Shown here: positions 8,579 through 16,571 of the stretch, one piece after another
How the letters are laid out: each line of letters starts with the position of its first letter
How positions within the stretch are numbered: the stretch's first letter is position 1
Assembly (NCBI RefSeq): GCF_014650175.1
Contig: NZ_BMUL01000009.1
Location: 248,001 to 312,000 of the forward strand
Length of the DNA: 64,000 nucleotides
Direction: 5' to 3'
DNA from: Streptomyces termitum
GTDB taxonomy: Bacteria > Actinomycetota > Actinomycetes > Streptomycetales > Streptomycetaceae
The notes under the pieces: generated by a model
Database searches by the model: none
Seen by the model: only the letters and a program-made list of their open reading frames with translations
What the model was told of the DNA's origin: nothing
Position numbers and translations under genes: made by a program

Positions 8579-8667
8579 TGGAGAGTCGTGCAATCGTTTC
8601 TGACCTGCGGATATCCTCTCCAGCAACTGATTGGAACGAGACGGGTGCGTCCGGTAGCCTCAGCCGC

Positions 8668-9312
8668 ATGAGCAGCCAGACCGACGACGGTCCCAGCCGC
8701 GAACGCATCCTGGCGGCCGCCACCCGGCTGTTCGCCGAGCGGGGGTACGACGCCACCAGCACCCGCGCGATCGGCGAAGCCGTCGGACTCAACATCGCGA
8801 CCGTCGCCTACCACGTCGGCGCCAAACCCGAGCTCTACCGCGCCGTCATGCGCCGCGCCCACCGCGCCCAGCGCGAGGCCGTCACCGCCGCCCTCGCCGA
8901 CCTGGCCGCCTGCGACCCCGCCCCGGCGGAGACCCGCGCCGCCCTCCTCGGCTTCGTCGACGCCTACCTGTCCTTCTGCCTCGCCCACCCCGAGGTCCCC
9001 GCCCTGTGGATGCGCCGCTGGCTCGCCGAGGGCACCGAACTGGCCGAGATCGAGACCGACTTCGCGGGCCCCCTCGTCGCCGAGGTCGCCGCCTCGGTCC
9101 GCGCGGTCCTCGACCGCGCCGGCCTCGGCGCCGGCGCCGACATCGAGATGCTCGTCTTCACCATCGTGTGGACCGCCCACTCCTTCGCCCAGGCCGGCGT
9201 CATCGACGCCGCCGGACGCCGGCTCGGCACCCGCGACCTGCCCGTCCTCGACCGCTTCCGCCGCCACCTGTACGCCGTGGTGACGGGAGTCCTGGACCGG
9301 CCGGCCCCCTGA
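8668..9312 (+). CDS. TetR/AcrR-family transcriptional regulator
   Basis: A 214-residue TetR regulator. The HTH is in residues about 10-55: RERILAAATRLFAERGYDAT, then TSTRAIGEAVGLNIATVAYHVGAKPELYRAVM. VAYHVGAK replaces the more usual VYYHFGSK. The C-terminal half is the variable ligand-binding region, with WMRRWLAEG near residue 115. ATG at 8668 is the first start matching the family N-terminus. It is divergent from the flavin monooxygenase operon and is the natural candidate to control it. Confidence 0.9.
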   Translation: MSSQTDDGPSRERILAAATRLFAERGYDATSTRAIGEAVGLNIATVAYHVGAKPELYRAVMRRAHRAQREAVTAALADLAACDPAPAETRAALLGFVDAYLSFCLAHPEVPALWMRRWLAEGTELAEIETDFAGPLVAEVAASVRAVLDRAGLGAGADIEMLVFTIVWTAHSFAQAGVIDAAGRRLGTRDLPVLDRFRRHLYAVVTGVLDRPAP

Positions 9313-9339
9313 GCGCCCCGGGGACCGCCGGCCGCGCCC

Positions 9340-10224
9340 CTACTCCGGGCGGCCGAAGCGCCGGGCCGCCCACACCAGCGCCAGCGCGCCGCAGGCCACC
9401 AGGACGCCCGCCTCCAGGAGCAGCGGCGGCTGCGCACCGGCCCACTCCACGCCGCCGCCCGCCTCCCCGCCCGGCACCCGCAGCCCGATCGAACGCCGCA
9501 GCAGGTCCACCCCGTACGCCAGCGGATTCAGCGCCGACAGGGCGCGGGCCCAGTCCGGCAGCGAGTCCAGCGGGAAGAAGCCGCCCGACAGGAACAGCAG
9601 CGGCATCATCACCAGCCCCAGCAGCGTGTGGAACATCTCGGGCCGCCGCAGCCCCACCGCCAGGGCCAGCGACAGCGCGGTGATGACGAAGGAGGCCAGC
9701 ACCATCCCCACCAGCAGCAGCGCCAGCAGCAGCGGATCGTAGGGCAGGCCCACCGTCCCGGCGAGCGACAGCAGCACCGCCCCCTGCACCGTCGCCACCA
9801 GGGTCCCGCCGGCGCAGCTCCCCAGCAGGAGGGTGGTGCGGCTGACCGGCGCCATCAGCAGCTCGCGCAGATAGCCGCTCTGCCGGTCCGTGATCAGCCG
9901 CACCCCCACCATGATCGCCGGGGCCTGCACCGTCATCATCAGCATGCCGGGGAAGAGGTACGTCTGATAGCCCACGCCCAGCGAGGAGTGCGGGATCAGC
10001 GCGGCGAGCCCGCCGCCGAGGATGAACAGGTACAGCACGGGCTGGAGCAGCATCAGCGCCGTGTGCGCCCGCTGGCAGGCCAGCCGCAGCAGGTCCCGGT
10101 GGACCAGCGCGTGCACCGCCCGCAGCTCGTGCCGCAGGCGCGGCAGCCGCTCGCCGCCGCCGTCCCGCACCCCGGGGGCGGGGGCGGCGGCCGGTTCGGG
10201 GGTCCGCAGGGGGAGCGAGGTCAT
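9340..10224 (-). CDS. venH: ABC transporter permease of the lanthipeptide cluster (VenH-like)
   Basis: A 294-residue ABC-2 type permease with about six hydrophobic segments: ALMLLQPVLYLFILGGGLAAL, MLMMTVQAPAIMVGV, VQGAVLLSLAGTVGL, LLLALLLVGMVLASFVI, LLGLVMMPLLFLSGGFF and a C-terminal helix. LLFLSGGFFPLDSLPDWARALSALNPLAYGVDLLR is the DrrB-like signature, split here across several helices. Its ATG overlaps the stop of the ATPase (ATGA). With that ATPase it should export the modified peptide. The venezuelin locus has the same L-A-T-H gene set, from which the symbol is borrowed. Confidence 0.85.
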   Translation of the reverse strand: MTSLPLRTPEPAAAPAPGVRDGGGERLPRLRHELRAVHALVHRDLLRLACQRAHTALMLLQPVLYLFILGGGLAALIPHSSLGVGYQTYLFPGMLMMTVQAPAIMVGVRLITDRQSGYLRELLMAPVSRTTLLLGSCAGGTLVATVQGAVLLSLAGTVGLPYDPLLLALLLVGMVLASFVITALSLALAVGLRRPEMFHTLLGLVMMPLLFLSGGFFPLDSLPDWARALSALNPLAYGVDLLRRSIGLRVPGGEAGGGVEWAGAQPPLLLEAGVLVACGALALVWAARRFGRPE

Positions 10225-11279
10225 CGGGTGCCTCCCGGGGCGGCGTCGATGCTGCGGCCGGTGTGGTGGAAGAAGACGTCGTCCAGGCTGGGCGGGGTCG
10301 CCGACGCCGCGTGCACGGCCACGCCGTGCTCCCCCAGCACCGCGCACAGCCGGGGGATCCAGCCGCTGCCGTCCGGCACCCGCAGCCACACCCCGTCGGC
10401 GTCCGCGGTGACCGTCCGGCCCGGCGGCGCCGCCTTCCGCACGATGCCGGCGGCCCGCGCGTCGTCCCCGGTCCGCAGCACCACCCGGTCGTCCCCGATC
10501 TCCGCCTTGAGGCCGTGCGGGGTCCCCTGGGCCACCAGCCGGCCGTGGTCGATGATCGCGATGCGGTCGCAGTGCTCCGCCTCGTCCAGGTAGTGCGTGG
10601 TGACGAAGAGGGTGCTGCCGTCCCGGTCGCTCAGCACCCGCAGGTGCTCCCAGATGTGGGCGCGGGCGTGCGGGTCGAGACCGGTGGTCGGCTCGTCGAG
10701 GAAGAGCACGCTGGGGGAGTGCAGCAGCTGCCGGGCGATCTCCAGGCGCCGCCGCATCCCGCCCGACAGGGTCCGCACCGGGGAGCGCCGCCGGTCCGAC
10801 AGCTCGGCCAGGGCGAGCACCTCCGCGGTCCGCTCCCGGACCTCGCGGCGGCGCAGCCCGTACAGCCGGGCGTGGACGCGCAGGTTCTGCTCGACCGTCA
10901 GGTCCGGGTCGAGGGCGCTGTGCTGGAAGAGCATGCCGACCCGCCGCCGCACCAGGTCGGGCCGGGCGAGCACGTCGGCACCGGCCACGACGGCCCGGCC
11001 CGAGGTGGGGCGGGCGAGGGCGCACAGCAGGGAGATCGTGGTCGACTTCCCGGCGCCGTTGGGCCCGAGGAAGGCGAAGGTCTCGCCCCGCAGCACGTCC
11101 AGGTCCAGGCCGCTCACCGCGTCCGTGCCGGTGCCGCCCGGCCCCGGATAGGTCTTCACCAGGCCCCGGGTGAAGACGGCGCAGTCCTCCGCGCGGGGCC
11201 GGTCCGCCGGGTCCGGCCCGGCGGCGGGGGCGGGCGGTGCCGTCGTGGCGAGATCGTCGTCGCCGGCGTGAAGCTGCAT
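10221..11279 (-). CDS. venT: ABC transporter ATPase of the lanthipeptide cluster (VenT-like)
   Basis: A 352-residue DrrA-type ATPase. Walker A is GPNGAGKST near residue 73, the signature is LSGGMRRRLE near 168, Walker B is VLFLDEPTTGLDP near 190, and the H-loop follows in TTHYLDEAEHCDR. Residues 1-30 are an Ala/Pro-rich extension not needed by the fold; residues from about 250 form the C-terminal extension usual in drug and bacteriocin exporters. It partners the adjacent permease through a 4-base overlap. It lies 293 bases downstream of the precursor gene, across a GC-rich hairpin. Confidence 0.88.
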   Translation of the reverse strand: MQLHAGDDDLATTAPPAPAAGPDPADRPRAEDCAVFTRGLVKTYPGPGGTGTDAVSGLDLDVLRGETFAFLGPNGAGKSTTISLLCALARPTSGRAVVAGADVLARPDLVRRRVGMLFQHSALDPDLTVEQNLRVHARLYGLRRREVRERTAEVLALAELSDRRRSPVRTLSGGMRRRLEIARQLLHSPSVLFLDEPTTGLDPHARAHIWEHLRVLSDRDGSTLFVTTHYLDEAEHCDRIAIIDHGRLVAQGTPHGLKAEIGDDRVVLRTGDDARAAGIVRKAAPPGRTVTADADGVWLRVPDGSGWIPRLCAVLGEHGVAVHAASATPPSLDDVFFHHTGRSIDAAPGGTR

Positions 11280-11345
11280 GGGTCGGGTCCTCGTCTACGG
11301 GGGTGCGATCGGGGACCGCCCGGGCGCGCGGGGCGGGACGGACGA

Positions 11346-11377
11346 GACTCCCCTCCCGGACGTGCGGAAGGGGAGTC
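11346..11377 (-). terminator. Hairpin between lanthipeptide precursor and exporter genes
   Basis: GACTCCCCT at 11346-11354 pairs exactly with AGGGGAGTC at 11369-11377, with further pairing inside. It lies in the 292-base gap (11280-11571) between precursor stop and ATPase start, which holds other GC-rich inverted repeats and no convincing gene. A partial terminator here would keep precursor mRNA in excess over exporter mRNA, as is common in RiPP operons. There is no U-run, which is normal for Streptomyces. Confidence 0.5.
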
Positions 11378-11571
11378 GCGCCCGCCCGGGCCCACGCGGC
11401 TGGACAGGTGGGCCCGGGCGGAGTGCCCGTGGCGGGGCGGGTGTGCGCGGTGCGCCGCGCGGACCGCCCCGCCCGGCGCACCGGACGGGGCGGCCGCACA
11501 CGGCGGTCCGCCGGTTCGCTCCGGCCGGTGGCTGCCCCGGGACAGCCGCCGACCGGAGACCGCGGCAGGTG

Positions 11572-11727
11572 TTACGCGCAGCTGATGCCGATACAGACGG
11601 TGTTGAGAAGCGTCAGCAGGCCGACGCACTCGCACGTGCCGGAGAACTGCGCTCCGTCGACGCCGACCGGGTCGGTCTCCGGAAGGGCGTGCAGGTGGGC
11701 CAGCAGCTCGAGGTCCTGGTTCTCCAT
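11572..11727 (-). CDS. venA: Class IV lanthipeptide precursor, venezuelin type
   Basis: A 51-residue precursor. The leader begins MENQDLELLAHLHALPETDP and the core region includes TCECVGLLTLLNTVCIGIS before a final Cys-Ala. Cysteines are at 32, 34, 45 and 50, and Ser/Thr partners at 29, 31, 39, 43 and 49. This matches, as I remember it, the venezuelin precursor of S. venezuelae at nearly every position; differences lie at the leader start and in the stretch before the first Cys (here GAQFSGT). GAAGGAG precedes the ATG. The gene starts 46 bases downstream of the LanL stop, so synthetase, precursor and exporter form one unit. The product should be dehydrated at Ser/Thr and cyclised to (methyl)lanthionines. 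Confidence 0.95.
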   Translation of the reverse strand: MENQDLELLAHLHALPETDPVGVDGAQFSGTCECVGLLTLLNTVCIGISCA

Positions 11728-11773
11728 GACAATCTCCTTCTCCGTGTGACGTGACGGCGGGGTTTCCCGCCGC

Positions 11774-14449
11774 TCAGACCGGCTGCTGGACCATCCAGTG
11801 CCGGGGCTCGGTGTGGCGCGTCCTCAGGAGGAACGCCAGGATTCCCGCGGACCCGTCGCTCCAGCTCGTCGAGACGTCCCCGTACTCGGTGGGGAAGACG
11901 ACGTGCCGGCCGCGGTGGGACCGCTCGGAGACGATGAGGCGGGCCAGGTGTCCGGCCGCCGCCCGGTGGGCGGGGTCGCCGGTGGCCTCGGCCAGGTCGA
12001 GGAGGAAGTCGCCGTTGCCCGCCAGGCCGTGGCACTGGGTGAGGGCGGCGCGCGAGGCGCGTTCGACGACGGCGCGGGAGGCGCGCCGGGCGGGGTCGCC
12101 GTACCGGTCGTCGCCGGTCGCCCGCCACAGCCGCACCAGGAAGGACCCGATGCCGGCCGAACCATGGCACCAGTACGGCGCGGTCGGTACGTCCCCGGCC
12201 TGGGCCGGCCACTGGGCGGCGCCGCCCACCACGGCGGTCTGCGCCACCAGCAGCTCCCCGGCGGCCACGGCCAGCTCCCGGTGCTCGGGGCGGTTCGTGA
12301 CGGCGGAGGCGGCGAGGAGGAAGCAGCCGATGCCGGACAGGCCGTGGGCGAAGCCGAGGTAGCGCTTGCCGGCCTCCTCCGCGACCGCCTCCGCGGGCAC
12401 CGGCCAGCTCACGCCGTCCGGTTCGCGGTGCGCGGCGGCGGCCAGCCGGTCGGCGGCGTCGGCCACCAGCTCGGCGAGGCGCGGGTCCCCGGTGCGCTGC
12501 CACAGGTGGACGGCGGCGAGGCCGCTGCCCGCCGTGCCGTGCGTGACGTCGTGGCTGGGCGTCGCCTCCTGCGGCGCCAGCGCCAGGGCCAGCGCGTGGG
12601 AGGTGAGCGCGCGGTCGCCGACGGCGCGCCCCGCGTCGTACAGCGCCCAGGCCGTCCCCCGGCCGCCGAAGTGCAGACCCGGCCGGGTGGAGCGGGTGTC
12701 GGTGCGCTCCGCGATCCACCGTCCGGCGGTGGTGAGCACGTCCGGCAGCCGGGGGTCGCCGGTGGCCTCGAAGTACCGCGTCAGCACGGCCAGGACACCG
12801 GCCGCGCCCTGCTGCACGGTGCAGGCGTCGGTCTCCCCCGCCTTGGTGGAGACGGGCCACAGCCGGTCGCCCGCCGGGTCCATGGAGTCCACCAGGTGGT
12901 CCACGATCCCGGCGATGGTGAGGTCCACCGCCCCGTCCGGGTCCTGCGGCCCGGTCCCGGACGCCCGTCCGGCGGCGGTTGGGCGCGCGGCGCCGGGGGC
13001 GCGCAGGGCCTCGCGGGCCCGCGCCGGGTCCCAGCGCTCGGCGGGCTCGTCCCGCATCAGCCCGAGGATCGTCTCGCGGAGCGCCTCCGGGAGGGGGAGG
13101 ACCGTGGCGCAGGCGTCCAGCCACGCGGCGAGCCGGTCCTGCGGGGCCCGTTCCTCGGGCTCCTCGGGCAGCAGGTTGGGGACCTTGCCGGTGAGGACGA
13201 AGCACAGGGTGGCGCCGAGACTGTAGTAGTCGGCGGTGGGGGAGACGGGGGCGTCCACCAGCCGTTCGGGGGCGCTGAAGCCGGGGGTCCCCACCCGGGT
13301 CGGAAGTGCGGTGTCGTCGTCCGGGACGGCCAGCTCCAGGTCGATGAGGCGGAGCCCGCCGTCGGGTCTGACCATCACGTTGCCCGGGGTGAAGTCCCGC
13401 AGCACGCAGCCGTGCGCGTGGGAGGCGGCCACCAGCTCCACCAGCCGCCCGGCCTGCTCCAGCGCCTCGGCGTGGTACGCCTCGCCGCCGGTGTCGCGGA
13501 ACCGCTCGGCGACCCAGGTGCGCAGCGGGATGCCCGGCACCTCCTCCTGGGCCAGGAACAGGTGCCCGGCGTGCTCGAAGACGGCGAGGGGTTCGGGGGC
13601 GAGGCCGGTGCCCCGCAGCCGCTCCAGGGTGCGGGCCTCGGCGCGCAGCCAGTCGCGGACGTCGGCGCCGGAGGCGTCGGCCTCCACGTGCGGCCGGGTC
13701 TCCTTGATGATGACCGGCGCGCCGGTCCGCACGTCGCTGCCCCGGTAGACCCCGCCCTTGTTGGTGTGCCGGATCGCCTCCCGCACCGAGAACCGGCCGC
13801 CGAGCACCACCGGGCGCTTCGCCGCCTCCGCCGCGCGCGGCGCCACCGGCACCGAGGCGGGGAAGGGGCTGACGGCCCAGGAGGGCGGGGCGTACTGGCC
13901 GGTGCGCTTGTCCTCGACCGGATTGCCGTCGGGGTCCTCGATGTACCAGACCAGCAGCCCGTCGTCCGAGACCCGCCGCCGGCCGACGAAGGCGCCGTAC
14001 CGGTAGTGGACCAGGCTGTTCGCGGCGTACGGCTGGTCGGACAGGATGCGCGGTCCGGTGAGCCCGGCCGTGGCCCGGTGCAGGTCGAGGGCGAGGCGGG
14101 CCGCGTCGGCGTCGGAGCGCGGGTAGACGGTGAGGAACTTCCCCGAGCTGCCGCGCGGGGTGGCACGGGAGTTGAGCGCGCTCACCTGCTCCAGGGACCG
14201 GGCGAACTTGAAGCCCGTCCCGTCCCGCAGCAGGACCTCCAGGGACTTGGCGAGGACGACCGGCGCGGAGGCGGCCGTCGCCGACACGTGCAGCTTCCAT
14301 CCCTGGGCGGGCCCGGGGCGGGCGGGCCGGGGCGCGACGCGGCACCACATCTCGTCCGACTCGGTCGCCCAGAGGTCGGCCGTGCCCGTGGCGCGCAGCG
14401 CTCGGCGCAGGAAGTCTTCCAGTTCGGTTTCGGTGGCCTGGCTCGTCAT
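11774..14449 (-). CDS. venL: Class IV lanthionine synthetase (LanL, VenL-like)
   Basis: An 891-residue three-domain enzyme. Residues 1-210 form the phosphoSer/phosphoThr lyase region (WKLHVSA near 51, SGKFLTVYP near 102). Residues 215-480 are a Ser/Thr kinase: glycine-rich loop, Lys249 in VIIKE, LRDFTPGN at 350-357 as catalytic loop, and LIDLE at 368-372 in place of DFG. Residues from 505 are a LanC-like cyclase, with zinc ligands Cys761 (WCHGSAG), Cys806 and His807 (QCHGLAG). Intact zinc ligands separate class IV from class III enzymes. It phosphorylates then eliminates Ser/Thr of the precursor and closes thioether rings. ATG at 14449 is chosen because GAGAGGG lies 6 to 8 bases upstream. Confidence 0.95.
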   Translation of the reverse strand: MTSQATETELEDFLRRALRATGTADLWATESDEMWCRVAPRPARPGPAQGWKLHVSATAASAPVVLAKSLEVLLRDGTGFKFARSLEQVSALNSRATPRGSSGKFLTVYPRSDADAARLALDLHRATAGLTGPRILSDQPYAANSLVHYRYGAFVGRRRVSDDGLLVWYIEDPDGNPVEDKRTGQYAPPSWAVSPFPASVPVAPRAAEAAKRPVVLGGRFSVREAIRHTNKGGVYRGSDVRTGAPVIIKETRPHVEADASGADVRDWLRAEARTLERLRGTGLAPEPLAVFEHAGHLFLAQEEVPGIPLRTWVAERFRDTGGEAYHAEALEQAGRLVELVAASHAHGCVLRDFTPGNVMVRPDGGLRLIDLELAVPDDDTALPTRVGTPGFSAPERLVDAPVSPTADYYSLGATLCFVLTGKVPNLLPEEPEERAPQDRLAAWLDACATVLPLPEALRETILGLMRDEPAERWDPARAREALRAPGAARPTAAGRASGTGPQDPDGAVDLTIAGIVDHLVDSMDPAGDRLWPVSTKAGETDACTVQQGAAGVLAVLTRYFEATGDPRLPDVLTTAGRWIAERTDTRSTRPGLHFGGRGTAWALYDAGRAVGDRALTSHALALALAPQEATPSHDVTHGTAGSGLAAVHLWQRTGDPRLAELVADAADRLAAAAHREPDGVSWPVPAEAVAEEAGKRYLGFAHGLSGIGCFLLAASAVTNRPEHRELAVAAGELLVAQTAVVGGAAQWPAQAGDVPTAPYWCHGSAGIGSFLVRLWRATGDDRYGDPARRASRAVVERASRAALTQCHGLAGNGDFLLDLAEATGDPAHRAAAGHLARLIVSERSHRGRHVVFPTEYGDVSTSWSDGSAGILAFLLRTRHTEPRHWMVQQPV

Positions 14450-14987
14450 GCCCATCCCTCTCAACGGTGAGGACCGCTGACGGGAACGGTGCCCGACGGG
14501 ATTTTCCGACGAACACACGGGACGCCGGATTCACCGGAATCGCCGAGCGCACGGCTCTGGGGTTCCACCGGGAGGCGCGCCGGGCGCTGAAAGGCGCACG
14601 GGGGCTCACTCCCGGCGGACGCCTTCCCGAATGCGCCGCCCGTTCGTGTCATCACCCTTACGGGGCAAGGGCTCTCCCGGGTCGGAGCCTCCCCGGAACC
14701 GGGGTCGCGCCTGCCCCGGACTTCGTCTCCGAAACGCGGAACGTGACGGGGGAGGAGGCCGGGGCGGAAGCGGGGGGTGGGGCAGGAGGGACGACCGGGG
14801 CGGCCGGGACGCCGGAGGACGGCACCGGCGCCGACGCGGGGGAGGCCGCTTCGGCGCCGGTACGCGGAGGGGGCGCGCCGGCGGAACGGGGCAAGGCGGG
14901 CCGCCCCGCCGGGACGTGGCGAGTCGCCCCGGTGGAACGGGCCGGGGCGAGGAGGTCGCCCCGGCGGAACGGAGTGGGGAGGCCGCG
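14450..14987. other. 538-base gene-free stretch upstream of the lanthipeptide operon
   Basis: No open frame here has family features or a believable start. The left part should hold the promoter of the synthetase gene (minus strand), but I cannot place convincing -10/-35 boxes. CCCTT (7 bases) AAGGG near 14658-14674 is a weak dyad. The right part, from about 14750, is unusually purine- and G-rich on the plus strand and holds the short direct repeats listed separately. Confidence 0.6.
14923..14972. repeat. Two 18-base direct repeats, period 32
   Basis: GTCGCCCCGGTGGAACGG at 14923-14940 recurs as GTCGCCCCGGCGGAACGG at 14955-14972 with one difference. Shorter copies of GCGGAACG occur at 14881 and 14991, the last overlapping the end of the reductase gene. 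It lies in the gene-free stretch; function unknown. Confidence 0.55.
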
Positions 14988-15833
14988 TCAGCGGAACGCG
15001 GGGAGGTTGCGCTCCACCCATGCCGCGAAGGGGGCGGCCGGGCGGCCGAGGACCGCCTCCACGTCCGGGCTGATCCGCAGCTCCTCCGGGAGCGGGACGC
15101 CGAGGACGTCGAGCGTCCCGCCGATCACCTCCTCCGGCATGAAGCGCGCCAGGTGCGCGTGGGCCTGCTCGCGGGACAGCTCCACGAAGGAGACCTCCTC
15201 GCCGAGGGCGCGGGCCAGGACCTCCGTCTGCCGGCGCGGGCTGATCGTCTCGGGGCCGGTCAGTTCGTACGTGCGCCCCGCGTGCCCGTCCTCCAGGAGG
15301 GCCCGCGCGGCGACCCCGGCGATGTCCGCCGGGTCGACGACCGGCAGCGCCACGTCCCCGAACGGGGCGAGGACCGTATGCCGGGTCCGTACCGACTCGG
15401 CCCAGGCGAAGGCGTTCGAGGCGAACCCGCCGGGGCGCAGGACGGTGAAGTCGGGTCCGGCCGCGCGCACGGCCGCCTCGAAATCCCGCAGCCGGGCGTG
15501 CGAGGCGGCGTCGGGCCGGGTGGCGGCGACCTGGGAGGAGACCAGGACGACCCGCTCGACCCCGGCGTCCGCCACCGCGCGGAGGAGGACGGCCGGGTCC
15601 TCCCCGTGGCTGTTGAGCTCGCCGCCGAGGAGCAGGAAGAGGGCGCGGGTCCCCTCCAGGGCGGGCCGCAGCCCGGCGGCGGTGCCGAGGTCGGTGCGGG
15701 CCCAGCCGAGTCCGTCCGGCGCTCCTTCGGGCCGGTCCCGCCGGGAGACGGCCCGGACCTCCTCGCCCGCTCCGGCCAGCAGTTCCAGCAGCGTCCTGCC
15801 GATGTTCCCGGTCGCTCCGGTCACGGTGATCAT
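14988..15833 (-). CDS. NmrA-like NAD(P)-binding reductase/regulator
   Basis: A 281-residue atypical SDR of the NmrA/NAD(P)H:quinone-oxidoreductase-like type. MITVTGATGNIGRTLLELL carries the nucleotide motif TGATGNIG; VLVSSQVAAT and TVLRPGGFASN are the conserved middle strands of this family. The SDR catalytic Tyr-x-x-x-Lys is not seen, as usual in the group, so it may sense dinucleotide or reduce quinones/azo compounds. It is divergent from a TetR gene with a perfect palindrome just upstream of its start, the common reductase/TetR pairing. Confidence 0.88.
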   Translation of the reverse strand: MITVTGATGNIGRTLLELLAGAGEEVRAVSRRDRPEGAPDGLGWARTDLGTAAGLRPALEGTRALFLLLGGELNSHGEDPAVLLRAVADAGVERVVLVSSQVAATRPDAASHARLRDFEAAVRAAGPDFTVLRPGGFASNAFAWAESVRTRHTVLAPFGDVALPVVDPADIAGVAARALLEDGHAGRTYELTGPETISPRRQTEVLARALGEEVSFVELSREQAHAHLARFMPEEVIGGTLDVLGVPLPEELRISPDVEAVLGRPAAPFAAWVERNLPAFR

Positions 15834-15873
15834 GCGGTTCCCCCTGGGTGCGGTGAGGCCGACCGAGTTAGTT

Positions 15874-15885
15874 AGTCAGCTGACT
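15874..15885. promoter_or_regulatory. Perfect palindrome upstream of the reductase gene
   Basis: AGTCAGCTGACT is a perfect 12-base palindrome 41 bases upstream of the reductase start, in an AT-richer patch with repeated TTAG. The half-site AGTC recurs at 15925-15944 over the TetR start, which supports a shared regulator, probably that TetR protein. Confidence 0.55.
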
Positions 15886-15921
15886 TAGGAGGACCGTAGC
15901 ATGCCGCCGCCCCGGCCTGTC

Positions 15922-15944
15922 TATAGTCAGTCGGGTGACCGACT
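15922..15944 (+). promoter_or_regulatory. -10 box and operator at the leaderless TetR start
   Basis: TATAGT at 15922-15927 lies 7 bases before the GTG at 15935, the spacing expected if transcription begins at the start codon. No ribosome site is present. AGTCAGTCGGGTGACCGACT at 15925-15944 is an 8-4-8 dyad with one mismatch that covers the -10 region and start codon, so bound repressor would block its own promoter. Confidence 0.6.
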
Positions 15945-16522
15945 CAGTGAATCGACGGGACCGCGCCTCGCAGAAGCGGCAGCGCCTGACCGCAGCCGCG
16001 GCCCGGGTCCTGCACGAGCAGGGAGTCGAACGCACCACCCTCGCCGACATCGCCCGCGAGGCCGGCGTCCCCGTCGGGAACGTCTACTACTACTTCAAGA
16101 CCAAGGACGAACTGGTCCGGGCGGCCCTCTCCGCGCACGCCGCGCACCTGGACGAGCTCACCGCCCGGCTGGCCGGCCTGGACGACCCGCGCGAACGCCT
16201 CAAGACCCTCGTCCGGGGCTGGATCGACGGCCGCGACCTCGCCGCCCGCCGCGGCTGCCCCACCGGCACCCTCGCCGTCGAACTCGACAAGCGCGCCGAC
16301 GGCACCCTCGACGCCGAGGCGGGCGCGGTCCTGCGCGGCCTCCTCGACTGGGCCGGCGACCAGTTCCGCGCCCTCGGCCTGCCCGACCCGGACGGCCTCG
16401 CCCTCACCCTCGTCTCCGGCTACCAGGGCATGTCCCTCATGGCCAACGCCCTGCGCGACCCCGACGTCATGACCCGCGAGGGAAACCGCCTCCTGGCCTG
16501 GCTCGACTCCCTCCGGGCTTGA
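15935..16522 (+). CDS. TetR/AcrR-family transcriptional regulator
   Basis: A 195-residue TetR regulator. HTH at residues about 10-55: RLTAAAARVLHEQGVERTTLADIAREAGVPVGNVYYYFKTKDEL. RRGCPTGTLAVELDK near residue 105 is the C-terminal signature of a common Streptomyces subgroup with a conserved Cys after RRG, seen in several redox-responsive or quinone-responsive repressors. The transcript is probably leaderless. Divergent from the NmrA-like reductase, its likely target. Confidence 0.9.
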   Translation: MTDSVNRRDRASQKRQRLTAAAARVLHEQGVERTTLADIAREAGVPVGNVYYYFKTKDELVRAALSAHAAHLDELTARLAGLDDPRERLKTLVRGWIDGRDLAARRGCPTGTLAVELDKRADGTLDAEAGAVLRGLLDWAGDQFRALGLPDPDGLALTLVSGYQGMSLMANALRDPDVMTREGNRLLAWLDSLRA

Positions 16523-16549
16523 CCTTGACACGGTGACAAGGTTTTGACT
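16519..16549 (+). promoter_or_regulatory. MerR-type promoter with 19-base spacer and central dyad
   Basis: TTGACC at 16519-16524 (-35) and TTGACT at 16544-16549 (weak -10) are 19 bases apart, the overlong spacing typical of MerR-activated promoters. The spacer holds the dyad CCTTGACACGGTGACAAGG at 16523-16541, nearly centred. It drives the HEAT protein, and the MerR-HEAT gene follows, so autoregulation of the module is likely. Confidence 0.65.
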
Positions 16550-16571
16550 GCGGGACCAGGAGGTGGTCCCG

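Noticed and set aside
14467..15888. Long plus-strand frames across the gene-free stretch and the reductase gene
   Set aside because: They run antisense through the clear NmrA-like gene and have Arg/Ser-rich shadow composition.
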